The notes under the pieces are model-generated. The model saw only the letters and a program-made list of their open reading frames with translations. It ran no database searches and was not told the origin of the DNA. A stretch of DNA of 64,000 bases from Enterobacter cloacae (lineage in GTDB: Bacteria; Pseudomonadota; Gammaproteobacteria; Enterobacterales; Enterobacteriaceae): assembly GCA_014169315.1 (NCBI GenBank), contig AP022133.1, positions 1,178,001 to 1,242,000 of the forward strand, given 5' to 3'. Of the stretch, positions 30,008 through 39,125 are shown in pieces (the first letter of the stretch is position 1; the number at the start of each line of letters is the position of its first letter). A program made the translations under genes and the position numbers.

Positions 30008-30040
30008 GCCCGGTAGCACTGCGCTTACCGGGCTTTTTTT
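30008..30040 (+). terminator. Intrinsic terminator of chiPQ
   Basis: Stem GCCCGGTA/TACCGGGC with a REP-like core and eight T residues, 14 bases after the chiQ stop. Confidence 0.85.
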
Positions 30041-30055
30041 ATGCCAGATTACAGG

Positions 30056-30083
30056 CAAAAAAAAGCCAACCTTTCGGCTGGCT
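30056..30083 (-). terminator. Intrinsic terminator of fur
   Basis: Stem AGCCAGCC/GGTTGGCT with GAAA loop and eight T residues on the minus strand, 18 bases after the fur stop. It is back to back with the chiPQ terminator. Confidence 0.9.
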
Positions 30084-30101
30084 CAGAGTATGAAAGCAGA
30101 C

Positions 30102-30548
30102 TTATTTTGCGTCGTGCGCGTGCTCGTCTTCGCGGCAATCACCTTCCGCACAGTGGCCGTACAGGTACAGGCTGTGGTTGGTCAGGCGGATGCCATGACG
30201 GGCGGCAATTTCACGCTGGCGCGCTTCGATGGAATCATCGCTAAATTCAATGACCTTACCGCAATCAAGGCAGATCAGGTGATCGTGGTGCTGCTGTTGG
30301 GTCAGTTCGAAAACAGATTTACCGCCTTCGAAATTATGACGGGTCACAATACCCGCGTCATCAAACTGGTTCAGTACACGATAAACAGTGGCCAGCCCAA
30401 TCTCTTCGCCCATGTCGATAAGACGCTTGTAAAGGTCTTCCGCGCTGACATGGTGGTTGTCTGGCCCCTGAAGCACTTCAAGGATTTTTAATCGAGGAAG
30501 CGTTACTTTCAGGCCAGCCTTCTTTAATGCGGTATTGTTGTCAGTCAT
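30102..30548 (-). CDS. fur: Ferric uptake regulator
   Basis: A 148-residue Fe(II)-sensing repressor. The N-terminal winged helix covers about 1-83. The metal-binding HHDHLICLDCG lies near residues 87-97 and the C-terminal CAEGDC near 133. Nearly identical to E. coli Fur. Its start codon lies inside the last codons of the leader ORF uof, so Fur synthesis is expected to be coupled to uof translation. It may receive readthrough from fldA. Confidence 0.99.
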   Translation of the reverse strand: MTDNNTALKKAGLKVTLPRLKILEVLQGPDNHHVSAEDLYKRLIDMGEEIGLATVYRVLNQFDDAGIVTRHNFEGGKSVFELTQQQHHDHLICLDCGKVIEFSDDSIEARQREIAARHGIRLTNHSLYLYGHCAEGDCREDEHAHDAK

Positions 30549-30627
30549 GCGGAATCTGTCCTGTTGCTAAACGATTCACTTCTATAAAGGAAGTGACAGA
30601 AAATGCACTTGGGATAATGCGTCTCAT
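30541..30627 (-). CDS. uof: Fur leader peptide Uof
   Basis: A 28-codon ORF, MRRIIPSAFS...IPHD, whose TGA stop overlaps the fur start out of frame (CATGACTGA). Length and position match E. coli uof, whose translation drives fur translation and is blocked by RyhB under iron limitation. It is too short for ordinary ORF calling. Its own ribosome binding site is weak. A TATAAT-like sequence overlaps its ATG, so transcripts carrying uof must start further upstream, possibly at fldA. Confidence 0.75.
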   Translation of the reverse strand: MRRIIPSAFSVTSFIEVNRLATGQIPHD

Positions 30628-30840
30628 TATAGAACTGCCATGCCTAAATGAAAACTGCAAGTCTCAAGCAAAGTATGCTTATAAAAACGTGGTATCACCA
30701 ACAAACTTGTTCGATGGCTTCCACTTTTTGTCAGGGGAATATTGTACAGATTTGAACGAAAAAGTTAAAAGTTTGTAGCAATTAATTTAATCGGTTTTAC
30801 CCGATTGGCGGGCGCAACCGGAGTTGCGCCACGTCAGAAC

Positions 30841-31371
30841 TCAGGCGTTAAGAATGTCGTCCAGGTTCAGTTCTTCGCGGATCTGCTTAACCCATTTATC
30901 AACACGCTCAGCGGTCAGTTCCGGCTGACGATCTTCGTCGATAGCCAGGCCGACGAAGTGATCGTCGTCCGCCAGACCTTTAGAGGCTTCGAAGTGGTAG
31001 CCCGCTGTTGGCCAGTGACCCACGATTACCGCGCCGTGCGGCTCGATGATGTCGCGGATGGTGCCCAGCGCGTCGCAGAAATATTCTGCGTAATCTTCCT
31101 GATCGCCGCAGCCGAACAGTGCAACCAGCTTGCCGTTGAAGTCGACTTCTTCCAGTGTCGGGAAGAAATCATCCCAGTCACACTGCGCTTCACCATAGTA
31201 CCAGGTCGGGATACCCAGCAGCAGAATGTCATAACCTTCGAGATCTTCTTTGCTGCTCTTGGCGATGTCATGCACATCGGCAACGTCTTTACCGAGCTGT
31301 TTTTGAATGTTTTTTGCGATATTTTCGGTATTGCCGGTATCACTGCCGAAGAAAATGCCGATGATTGCCAT
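30841..31371 (-). CDS. fldA: Flavodoxin 1
   Basis: A 176-residue long-chain flavodoxin. The FMN phosphate loop GSDTGNTE lies at about residues 8-15; the isoalloxazine-flanking loops PTWYYGE (near 56) and FGCGDQEDY (near 90) are present. It is an essential electron carrier for IspG/IspH, radical SAM enzymes and pyruvate formate-lyase activation. The frame is open to 31485, but the ATG at 31371 gives the family start MAIIGIFFG. Upstream of fur on the same strand. Confidence 0.98.
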   Translation of the reverse strand: MAIIGIFFGSDTGNTENIAKNIQKQLGKDVADVHDIAKSSKEDLEGYDILLLGIPTWYYGEAQCDWDDFFPTLEEVDFNGKLVALFGCGDQEDYAEYFCDALGTIRDIIEPHGAVIVGHWPTAGYHFEASKGLADDDHFVGLAIDEDRQPELTAERVDKWVKQIREELNLDDILNA

Positions 31372-31526
31372 GAGTAAAATAACCTCTTGAAACTTAATGG
31401 TATGGTGGCGCAATTTGTCCACGGATAAGGGCAATAATAGCAGAACAGGCAACCCTGCGGAAACTGCTATCGCGCAGGACTGCACTCTGTGCTACATGAA
31501 AACGGTGAGAAAGGAGATTTTCAGAC

Positions 31527-31814
31527 TTATACCTTGCCGCGCAACGTCTCAAGCTGTGTGATTAACATCTCTTCAATCAACTCACTGCGGCTGATGTTAC
31601 GCGCGTCAGCCAGTTCATTCAGCGCATCGACAGCATCGGCGTTGAGCTTCAGTTCGACACGCTTAAGCCCACGATTTTTATCGCGTTTTAGCTGGTTGCG
31701 TTTATTAATACGCAGCTGTTCATCGCGCGAAAGCGGATTCGTTTTCGGTCGTCCCGGTCGACGCTCATTCGCGAACAGATCTAGTGTCGTACGGTCCGTT
31801 TGTTCTTTGGCCAT
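31527..31814 (-). CDS. ybfE: LexA-regulated small protein YbfE
   Basis: A 95-residue basic protein colinear with E. coli YbfE. The central part is Arg/Lys-rich (RPGRPKTNPLSRDEQ, then LKRDKNRGLKRVELKL) and the C-terminal half resembles a ribbon-helix-helix (NISRSELIEEML), suggesting nucleic-acid binding. The LexA control known in E. coli cannot be confirmed: I see no clear CTGT-N8-ACAG in the upstream 120 bases. Function unknown. Confidence 0.88.
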   Translation of the reverse strand: MAKEQTDRTTLDLFANERRPGRPKTNPLSRDEQLRINKRNQLKRDKNRGLKRVELKLNADAVDALNELADARNISRSELIEEMLITQLETLRGKV

Positions 31815-31902
31815 GATTCTGAGACTTCGGGGGAAACAAGCCGCCCTGCTAATGCCCGGGCGATAAGCGCGCCATCATACATCACCGAAAACGGCACGCC
31901 AA

Positions 31903-31940
31903 CGACTGGAAGCCTGCAGCCTTCCAGTCGCTGTCTTTTT
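31903..31940 (+). terminator. Plus-strand hairpin with T-run between ybfE and ybfF
   Basis: Ten-base perfect stem CGACTGGAAG/CTTCCAGTCG, then CTGTCTTTTT on the plus strand only. No plus-strand gene lies just upstream, so it could block antisense transcription into ybfF. On the minus strand it has no T-run. Confidence 0.45.
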
Positions 31941-31942
31941 AA

Positions 31943-32716
31943 TCAATTTGCCGTATCAGAGAGATAGCGGCGGATTGCGCGTAATACGGCGTCCGGTTTT
32001 TCCGCATGAACCCAGTGTCCGGCTCCGGCAATCACATGGGCGCGTGCCTGCGGGAATTGTGCCAGCAAAGTGTCGCGGTATGCATCGGTCACGTAAGGTG
32101 AGTTACCACCACGAATAAAGAGAGTAGGGCGTTGCCAGGCCGGAACGGTTTCCCAGCCAACGATATTGTCATACTGGTCCCAGAGCGCTGGCACGTTAAA
32201 ACGCCACTGGCCGTCAACAAACGACTTCAACAGGAACTGCACAACGCCTTCTTCATCAAGATGTTCACGCATCACGGTCGCCGCCTGCTGACGCGTAGAG
32301 ACCCCCGCTTCTGTCACCGCATTGATGGCGGCAAATATCTCATCATGACGACGCACGTCGTAATCCACGGGCGCGATATCAATGGCGATCAGACCGTTAA
32401 TTCGTTCCGGTGCAAGCGCCGTCAGGGCCATCACCGCTTTGCCACCCATTGAATGCCCGATAAACGTCGCATTCTGGAGATTATTCGCATCAAGCGTATC
32501 CCGCAGATCCTGCGCCATTGCCGCGTAGGTCATTTCCGCTGAACGCCCGGACAGGCCGTGATTGCGCATATCGACCTGCAAAATATCGTGGTCGGTAACC
32601 AGCTCGCGCGCCAGCACGCCCAGGTTATCCAGGCTGCCAAAAAGCCCGTGAACCAGTACGATGGGAGAATTATTGTTCGGCGATTGTGCAGATTGCGCTC
32701 GGGTATTCAATTTCAT
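31943..32716 (-). CDS. ybfF: Alpha/beta-hydrolase esterase YbfF
   Basis: A 257-residue alpha/beta-hydrolase. The oxyanion HGLFGSLDN lies near residue 24, the nucleophile elbow GHSMGG near 91 and the catalytic His in GAGHWVHAEKP near 235. E. coli YbfF hydrolyses short acyl esters including palmitoyl-CoA in vitro; its physiological substrate is not known. It is divergent from seqA and in line with ybfE. Confidence 0.94.
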   Translation of the reverse strand: MKLNTRAQSAQSPNNNSPIVLVHGLFGSLDNLGVLARELVTDHDILQVDMRNHGLSGRSAEMTYAAMAQDLRDTLDANNLQNATFIGHSMGGKAVMALTALAPERINGLIAIDIAPVDYDVRRHDEIFAAINAVTEAGVSTRQQAATVMREHLDEEGVVQFLLKSFVDGQWRFNVPALWDQYDNIVGWETVPAWQRPTLFIRGGNSPYVTDAYRDTLLAQFPQARAHVIAGAGHWVHAEKPDAVLRAIRRYLSDTAN

Positions 32717-32899
32717 GGCAAAGTTCTTTTTTTACGTATGTCAGGTTAGGGTATCATGTTGAACATTCTGCCGCCCGGCTGCAAGGTTCCAGTTTAATCT
32801 GACTTTTGCCGCCAACCTGGTTTGACGCTATCCGCTGTTGGGATTTGACCTTATAATCCCAACGACTTGTATTCAGATAAGATATCGCACTGGATTAAG

Positions 32900-33448
32900 A
32901 TGAAAACAATCGAAGTTGATGACGAACTCTATCAGTATATTGCCAGCCAGACGCGGCATATTGGGGAGAGCGCGTCCGACATTTTACGGCGCATGCTTAA
33001 AATTTCCGCCGCCTCACAGCCTGCTACCCCAGTCACTAAAGATGTCGTGTCTCAGCCGAGCGTTGTTGCACAAGCAAAACCTGCCGTGACACCGGCAAAA
33101 GATAAAGTGCGTGCGATGCGCGAGCTGCTGCTTTCTGATGAATATGCGGAACAGAAAAAAGCGGTTAACCGCTTTATGCTGGTGCTGTCTACACTCTATT
33201 CACTGGATAATAAAGCGTTTGCCGAAGCGACCGAGTCGCTGCACGGGCGTACGCGCGTCTATTTCGCAGGTGACGAGCAGACGCTTCTGCAAAATGGTAA
33301 TCAAACCAAACCCAAACATGTCTCTGGCACACCATATTGGGTCATCACGAATACCAACACGGGCCGCAAGTGCAGCATGGTCGAACACATCATGCAGTCC
33401 ATGCAGTTCCCGACAGAATTGATTGAAAAGGTTTGCGGTACAATTTAA
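32900..33448 (+). CDS. seqA: Replication-initiation sequestration protein SeqA
   Basis: A 182-residue protein binding hemimethylated GATC sites to delay re-initiation at oriC and to act on nucleoid structure. The N-terminal oligomerisation domain (KTIEVDDELYQYIASQTRHIGESASDIL) is joined by an Ala/Pro/Val linker to the C-terminal DNA-binding domain with NTNTGRKCSMVEHIM. The frame opens at 32867, but MKTIEVDDE at 32900 is the family start. It is 24 bases from pgm, with which it is normally cotranscribed. Confidence 0.97.
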   Translation: MKTIEVDDELYQYIASQTRHIGESASDILRRMLKISAASQPATPVTKDVVSQPSVVAQAKPAVTPAKDKVRAMRELLLSDEYAEQKKAVNRFMLVLSTLYSLDNKAFAEATESLHGRTRVYFAGDEQTLLQNGNQTKPKHVSGTPYWVITNTNTGRKCSMVEHIMQSMQFPTELIEKVCGTI

Positions 33449-33472
33449 CCCCTGCATTAAAAGGACCAGGCC

Positions 33473-35113
33473 ATGGCAAATCACAGCCGTGCAGGCCAAC
33501 CTGCACAACAAAGCGATTTGATTAATGTCGCTCAACTGACCGCGCAGTATTACGTGCTGAAGCCGGTCGTGGGCAACGCAGAACACGCAGTGAAGTTTGG
33601 TACATCAGGCCACCGCGGCAGCGCGGCACGCCACAGCTTTAACGAACCGCACATTCTGGCCATTGCCCAGGCCATCGCGGAAGAGCGCGCTAAAAATGGC
33701 GTCACGGGTCCGTGCTATGTGGGGAAAGATACTCACGCCCTGTCTGAGCCTGCATTTATTTCCGTGCTGGAAGTGCTGGCCGCGAACGGGGTAGACGTGA
33801 TCGTGCAGGAGAACAACGGCTTTACGCCTACGCCTGCGGTCTCTCACGCTATCCTTGTGCACAACAAAAAAGGTGGTGCGCTGGCTGATGGCATCGTCAT
33901 TACGCCATCCCATAACCCGCCGGATGACGGTGGTATTAAATACAACCCACCTAACGGTGGCCCGGCAGATACTAACGTCACCAAAGTGGTGGAAGACCGC
34001 GCAAACGCGCTGCTTGCAGACGATCTGAAAGGCGTAAAACGCATTTCTCTGGATGCGGCAATGGCGTCCGGCCACGTGAAAGAGCAGGATCTGGTGCAGC
34101 CGTTCGTGGAAGGGCTGGCAGATATCGTCGATATGGCCGCCATCCAGAAAGCGGGCCTGAAACTGGGTGTTGATCCGCTGGGCGGCTCTGGTATCGAATA
34201 CTGGAAACGCATTGCTGAGTATTACAAGCTGGATCTGACCATCGTGAACGATCACGTCGATCAGACTTTCCGCTTTATGCATCTGGATAAAGACGGCGCG
34301 ATCCGTATGGACTGCTCCTCCGAGTGCGCGATGGCGGGTCTGCTGGCGCTGCGCGACAAGTTTGATCTGGCATTTGCCAACGACCCGGATTATGACCGTC
34401 ACGGTATTGTCACGCCTGCGGGCCTGATGAACCCGAACCACTACCTGGCCGTGGCGATCAACTACCTGTTCCAGCATCGCCCACAGTGGGGCAAAGAGGT
34501 TGCTGTTGGTAAAACGCTGGTTTCTTCGGCCATGATTGACCGCGTGGTTGATGCGCTGGGTCGTAAGCTGGTGGAAGTCCCGGTCGGCTTTAAATGGTTT
34601 GTTGACGGTCTGCACGACGGCAGCTTCGGCTTTGGCGGTGAAGAGAGCGCGGGAGCTTCCTTCCTGCGTTTCGACGGTACACCGTGGTCAACCGATAAAG
34701 ACGGTATCATCATGTGTCTGCTGGCAGCGGAAATCACCGCTGTCACCGGTAAAAACCCGCAGGAACACTACAATGAGCTGGCTGCCCGCTTTGGCGCGCC
34801 AAGCTACAACCGTATTCAGGCGGCGGCAACGTCTGCCCAGAAAGCGGCGCTGTCCAAACTCTCTCCGGAGATGGTCAGTGCAAGCACCCTGGCTGGTGAC
34901 CCAATCACCGCGCGTCTGACGGCGGCACCTGGTAACGGTGCGTCTATCGGCGGTCTGAAAGTGATGACTGAAAACGGCTGGTTCGCTGCGCGTCCATCCG
35001 GTACGGAAGATGCATATAAAATTTACTGCGAAAGCTTCCTCGGCGCTGAGCACCGTCAGCAGATTGAGAAAGAAGCGGTAGAGATTGTCAGCGAAGTGCT
35101 GAAAAACGCGTAA
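33473..35113 (+). CDS. pgm: Phosphoglucomutase, alpha-D-glucose phosphate-specific
   Basis: A 546-residue phosphohexomutase interconverting glucose-1-P and glucose-6-P for glycogen, trehalose and UDP-glucose. The active serine loop is TPSHNPP near residue 146, the Mg-binding DPDYDRHG near 304 and the sugar-binding [10 protein letters not shown] near 390. Good ribosome binding site AAGGACC. It follows seqA in the standard order and ends at the inverted terminator module shared with potE. Confidence 0.98.
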   Translation: MANHSRAGQPAQQSDLINVAQLTAQYYVLKPVVGNAEHAVKFGTSGHRGSAARHSFNEPHILAIAQAIAEERAKNGVTGPCYVGKDTHALSEPAFISVLEVLAANGVDVIVQENNGFTPTPAVSHAILVHNKKGGALADGIVITPSHNPPDDGGIKYNPPNGGPADTNVTKVVEDRANALLADDLKGVKRISLDAAMASGHVKEQDLVQPFVEGLADIVDMAAIQKAGLKLGVDPLGGSGIEYWKRIAEYYKLDLTIVNDHVDQTFRFMHLDKDGAIRMDCSSECAMAGLLALRDKFDLAFANDPDYDRHGIVTPAGLMNPNHYLAVAINYLFQHRPQWGKEVAVGKTLVSSAMIDRVVDALGRKLVEVPVGFKWFVDGLHDGSFGFGGEESAGASFLRFDGTPWSTDKDGIIMCLLAAEITAVTGKNPQEHYNELAARFGAPSYNRIQAAATSAQKAALSKLSPEMVSASTLAGDPITARLTAAPGNGASIGGLKVMTENGWFAARPSGTEDAYKIYCESFLGAEHRQQIEKEAVEIVSEVLKNA

Positions 35114-35143
35114 ATGTTGTACTGGTGTGGGCTGATACCCCAC

Positions 35144-35220
35144 CCCAGTCCTTTTCCTTTCCACAGGGAGAGGGAGAAAAGACTAAAAACGGCAACCTTT
35201 GGGTTGCCGTTTTGCGTTTA
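35144..35220 (-). repeat. Composite terminator plus palindrome module, copy 2 (inverted)
   Basis: On the minus strand it starts right after the potE stop with GTAAACGC, then the AAACGGCAACC/GGTTGCCGTTTTT stem, an AT-rich spacer, then a decayed CCCTCTCCCTGTGG palindrome. It has the same architecture and stem as the copies after ybeL and nei, but the palindrome has diverged. Confidence 0.7.
35186..35214. terminator. Bidirectional terminator between pgm and potE
   Basis: Stem AAAACGGCAACC/GGTTGCCGTTTT with a short loop and A/T runs on both flanks; it serves pgm on the plus strand and potE on the minus strand. Confidence 0.88.
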
Positions 35221-35222
35221 CT

Positions 35223-36536
35223 TCAACTGTGCTTATTCTTCAACTCAAACCGTGGCGACACCAGACCGTACAACGTCCAGCCCATAAAGGTCACCATCGC
35301 ACCGTAGAGCATTGCCTCCTGGCCGGAAGAGTAGAGCGCATAGAAGCTGTAAATTGCCCCGATCAGCGCCACGATATTTGCCGCCCGCGCTTTGCGTGGA
35401 TCGACCTTCGCCACCTTCTGAATGATCACCAGTGCCGCCATCGACAGAATATACGGAATGATATTCGTCACCACCGCCAGGTTAACCAGCACGTTGAACT
35501 GACTGTTCAGCGACGGGCTAATCGTCATCAGTGACAGGCCGCTCTGGAAGATAACAATCGCCAGCATGCCCTGTACTGGCGCATCCGCTTTGGAGACACG
35601 GGAGAAGATTTTTGGGAAATAACCTTCGTCAGCGGAGGATTTGAACACCTGGGCAATGGTGAACTGCCAGCCGAGGAGTGAGCCACAGCAGGACATGACC
35701 ATTAATCCCATGATCACCTTCCCGACGCTCGGGGTAAACATCTGCGCGAAGGCCAGCCCGAAGGGGGCTGTGGAGTTGGCCAGATCCATGTTTGGCACAA
35801 TCCCCGCAATCACGTTTGTTGAAACGATATAGATAACCGCTGCACCCAGCGTGCCGCCGAGTACTGCAATCGGTACGTTTTTCTCCGGGTTCTCCACCAC
35901 TTCGGCGTTCGCGCAGGCCGATTCCAGACCGAGGAAAGCCCACAGCGTCATGGCGATGGATGAACCTACTGCGGTGAAGAACGGTACATGGTGTGGGTTC
36001 CAGGAATTTGCATACAGCGTTGGGCTAAACCAGAACCAGCCGATGATGCACAGCCCGACAACCGGGATAATCACACCCCAGACGGTGATGCTACTGATTT
36101 GTCCGGTAATGCGGGCACCACCAAAGTTGGCCACGGTGCAGATCCACAGTACGCCGATGGTTGCCAGCCCAATTTGCACCGGGCTGAGTGTGGCACCCAA
36201 CAACTCCGTACCATAACCCACTGCAGAGATGGCAATCGCCACGTTAGCGATCAGTAGCGACACGCCGTAGGTGTAGTTCGCCATAAAGTTGCCGGACTTG
36301 CCAAACGCGTATTCGGCATAACCGCCCATCCCGCCTGACTTGCGGCTGAACATCCCGCACTTGGCAAATGCCCATGCCAGCGCCATTGAGCCTACGGCGG
36401 TGACCAGCCAGGAAATAATCGAAATGGTCCCCACTTCGGCAAGCTTAGTGGGCAGCATGATGATCCCAGAACCCATCATGTTCACCATCGTGAGGATGGT
36501 TAGCTGCACCACGCCCATCTTGTTAGATTTACTCAT
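35223..36536 (-). CDS. potE: Putrescine-ornithine antiporter
   Basis: A 437-residue APC-family transporter with about twelve transmembrane helices, starting MSKSNKMGVVQLTILTMVNMMGSG; the glycine-rich GSGIIMLP substrate loop lies near residue 22. It exchanges internal putrescine for external ornithine across the inner membrane, completing the SpeF acid-response cycle. Its start overlaps the speF stop by four bases, so translation is coupled. It ends at an inverted copy of the dispersed terminator module. Confidence 0.97.
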   Translation of the reverse strand: MSKSNKMGVVQLTILTMVNMMGSGIIMLPTKLAEVGTISIISWLVTAVGSMALAWAFAKCGMFSRKSGGMGGYAEYAFGKSGNFMANYTYGVSLLIANVAIAISAVGYGTELLGATLSPVQIGLATIGVLWICTVANFGGARITGQISSITVWGVIIPVVGLCIIGWFWFSPTLYANSWNPHHVPFFTAVGSSIAMTLWAFLGLESACANAEVVENPEKNVPIAVLGGTLGAAVIYIVSTNVIAGIVPNMDLANSTAPFGLAFAQMFTPSVGKVIMGLMVMSCCGSLLGWQFTIAQVFKSSADEGYFPKIFSRVSKADAPVQGMLAIVIFQSGLSLMTISPSLNSQFNVLVNLAVVTNIIPYILSMAALVIIQKVAKVDPRKARAANIVALIGAIYSFYALYSSGQEAMLYGAMVTFMGWTLYGLVSPRFELKNKHS

Positions 36537-38731
36537 AATTTTTCTCCTTTCAGCAGCGATGGCTGAGCGGCAGATTGTTTGATGACGTTACAGCGAACCT
36601 GCTTGCGACCGTCACACTCTTCGACGTACACGCCCTGCAGCTCTGGTGCGAAGCCCGGTAAAAGGTTGATCCCTTCTTCCAGGGCAGCAAAGTAGCGCAG
36701 CACGGAACCACCCCAGACTTCACCCGGAACAACACACAACACGCCTGGTGGGTAAGGGAGAGCACCTTCAGCGGCAATTCGGCCTTCTGCATCACGCAGG
36801 GAAACCAGCTCGACTTCACCACGCAGGTAGGCATAGTTGGCGTCTTGTGGTGACATCACCACGCGTGGGAAGTGAGACTTGCGGAACATCTCTTTCTGCA
36901 GCTGTTTCACGTTGTTGCGGGCGTATAGCGCGTGCATTTCCTGGCAAATCTGGCGCAGGGAGTAATCCGCGTAGCGTTCCGGATACTGTTTACAGATGGA
37001 TGGCAGCACTTCTTTTAACGGTGCATCCGTCTGGAGCAGTTTTTCGAAGCGCACCAGCTGCGCGACCAGTTGCTGCAATTTGCCCATATCTTCCGCAGGC
37101 GTGAGCAGGAACAGGATGGAGTTGAGATCGCATTTTTCCGGAACGATGCCGTTTTCACGCAGGAAGTTGGCGAGAATGGTGGCAGGCACGCCGAAATCTT
37201 CATACTCACCGGTACGGGCGTTGATGCCGGGTGTGGTCAGCAGCAGTTTGCATGGGTCGATAAAATATTGATGCTCGGCATAGCCTTCGAAAGCATGCCA
37301 GTTTTCACCTGGTACGAAATGGAAGAAGCGCAGGTCGGTGGCAATATCCGATGTTTCCCAGCTTTCCCACGGACGACCATCAACCAGTTCTGGCACGAAC
37401 GGGCGAATAAACTGGCAGTTCTGCAGGATCAGCTTGCGCGCTTCAATACCGGTTACCACACAGTCCATCCACATATTGCGGCCACTCTGGCCCTCATGCA
37501 TGCGGGCGTTGATATCCAGGGCAGCAAACAGTGGATAGAACGGGCTGGTGGAGGCGTGCATCATAAAGGCGTTGTTAAGGCGCTTATGCGGTACATAGCG
37601 CTGCTGGCCTTTGATGTGGCTGTCTTTCTTGTGGATTTGTGAGGTCTGGGAGAAGCCAGCCTGCTGTTTATGTACTGACTGGGTAACGAGGATCCCCGGA
37701 TCGTTCTCGTTCAGCTCCAGCAGCAGCGGCGAACAGTCAGCCATCATCGGAATAAACTGCTCGTACCCTACCCAGGCAGAGTCAAACAGGATGTAATCAC
37801 ACAGGTGGCCAATGTTATCCACTACCTGACGGGCGTTATAAATGGTGCCATCGTAGGTACCGAGCTGGATCACCGCCAGACGGAACGGACGCTCATCGCG
37901 TGCGCGGCCTGGAGCCACTTCTGCCACCAGCTCGCGCAGGTAGTTCTCTTCAAAACAGTGAGCGTCAATACCGCCGATAAAGCCGTACGGGTTACGTGCG
38001 GTTTCCAGATAAACCGGCGTTGCGCCAGCCTGCAGCAGTGCGCCGTGGTGGTTGGATTTGTGGTTGTTGCGATCGAACAGCACCAGATCGCCCGGCGTCA
38101 GCAGGGCATTAAGCACCACTTTGTTTGATGATGATGTTCCGTTCAGCACGAAATAGGTCTTATCGGCATTAAAGACTTTCGCCGCATGCTGTTGTGCAAT
38201 GCATGGGGCACCTTCGTGAATCAACAGATCGCCCATTGCCACGTCGGCGTTACACAGGTCTGAGCGGAAAAGTGTTTCGCCAAAGAAATCGACAAACTGG
38301 TTACCGGCAGGGTGGCGGCGGAAGAACTGACCTCCCTGATGGCCTGGGCAGTCAAACGCACTGTTCCCTTGTTTGACATAGTCGACCAGGGCACGGAAGA
38401 ACGGTGGGCGCAGTTGCGTCTCGTACTTCAGCGCTGCCGCTTCCAGTTGACGTCCGTAGAAGTCGTTACTGGTGTCTGAACACTCGAAAACGCCGTGGAT
38501 CCGCGATAAATATTCAGCCGGAATGAACTCTTCTTTATGTGTAGCGATAAAAATGGGGATACCAAACCCGGTTGCTTCTATTTCTTCTATTTTTCCACTG
38601 GAAATATCGCTGATTGCCAGAACAATGGCAGCAACATCAATATAATCAGAGGTGCTGACATCCACCAGATCGCGGTGAGTAGTAAAACAATCAGGACATG
38701 CACGGCTGGCTGCGATTTTTAAACTTTTCAT
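36533..38731 (-). CDS. speF: Inducible ornithine decarboxylase
   Basis: A 732-residue PLP-dependent decarboxylase of the Orn/Lys/Arg class I family. An N-terminal response-regulator-like wing domain is followed by the PLP domain; the Schiff-base Lys lies in the segment TQSVHKQQAGFSQ near residue 355. It makes putrescine from ornithine and consumes a proton under acid, low-oxygen conditions. Expression is expected to be controlled by the upstream speFL peptide and a Rho-dependent leader (38732-38986). Operon speFL-speF-potE. Confidence 0.97.
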   Translation of the reverse strand: MKSLKIAASRACPDCFTTHRDLVDVSTSDYIDVAAIVLAISDISSGKIEEIEATGFGIPIFIATHKEEFIPAEYLSRIHGVFECSDTSNDFYGRQLEAAALKYETQLRPPFFRALVDYVKQGNSAFDCPGHQGGQFFRRHPAGNQFVDFFGETLFRSDLCNADVAMGDLLIHEGAPCIAQQHAAKVFNADKTYFVLNGTSSSNKVVLNALLTPGDLVLFDRNNHKSNHHGALLQAGATPVYLETARNPYGFIGGIDAHCFEENYLRELVAEVAPGRARDERPFRLAVIQLGTYDGTIYNARQVVDNIGHLCDYILFDSAWVGYEQFIPMMADCSPLLLELNENDPGILVTQSVHKQQAGFSQTSQIHKKDSHIKGQQRYVPHKRLNNAFMMHASTSPFYPLFAALDINARMHEGQSGRNMWMDCVVTGIEARKLILQNCQFIRPFVPELVDGRPWESWETSDIATDLRFFHFVPGENWHAFEGYAEHQYFIDPCKLLLTTPGINARTGEYEDFGVPATILANFLRENGIVPEKCDLNSILFLLTPAEDMGKLQQLVAQLVRFEKLLQTDAPLKEVLPSICKQYPERYADYSLRQICQEMHALYARNNVKQLQKEMFRKSHFPRVVMSPQDANYAYLRGEVELVSLRDAEGRIAAEGALPYPPGVLCVVPGEVWGGSVLRYFAALEEGINLLPGFAPELQGVYVEECDGRKQVRCNVIKQSAAQPSLLKGEKL

Positions 38732-38986
38732 CTTTCACTCTTTATTTTAGGTAATAGAAGTCCCTCGATTTCTTGCAATAAAGAAACCGATAATTTCCCG
38801 GAAAAAAAGCAAGGTGTGGCCGCTGATACGAAATCAGTAAATTGCTTTTTGATGAATGAGATTCAGTCCGCCCGGTTGCGGATGAGCCTGAATCAAGAGA
38901 AATGAGCGCACGTGTTCACAGGCAATAGCCTGTAAAATAAAGCGTTTCAGGATGACCTGTAAGCAGATGCGCCAGAAGTCGAAGGA
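38732..38986 (-). promoter_or_regulatory. speF leader between speFL and speF
   Basis: A 255-base stretch with no gene on either strand. In E. coli the equivalent region holds alternative mRNA structures and a Rho-dependent terminator released when SpeFL stalls the ribosome. Here I see C-rich, G-poor tracts on the minus strand compatible with Rho loading but cannot define the fold. Confidence 0.5.
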
Positions 38987-39091
38987 CTACCGGGCGTTAA
39001 AGATGTGAAAGTCAAAGCAGTTACGGTGGGCAAACATCATGATATGAGTTGTCCGCCTTATATGGGGCATCAAACGATTATTGTTTTCCAT
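38987..39091 (-). CDS. speFL: Ornithine-sensing leader peptide SpeFL
   Basis: A 34-codon ORF beginning MENNNRLMPHIRR and ending DFHIFNAR. Length, both ends and the spacing to speF match the E. coli/Salmonella arrest peptide that stalls the ribosome when ornithine binds, exposing the speF message and preventing Rho termination. AAGGAAAATAAAC before the ATG is a good ribosome binding site. The middle differs modestly from E. coli. It is too short for standard ORF calling. Confidence 0.88.
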   Translation of the reverse strand: MENNNRLMPHIRRTTHIMMFAHRNCFDFHIFNAR

Positions 39092-39125
39092 GTTTATTTT
39101 CCTTTCAGCAATTGAAAGCATGGTC

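Noticed and set aside
30527..30778. 83-codon plus-strand frame upstream of fur
   Set aside because: It is antisense to uof and the fur leader, with no ribosome binding site.
31815..31942. LexA box for ybfE
   Set aside because: LexA control is reported for E. coli ybfE, but no CTGT-N8-ACAG-like site is visible here.
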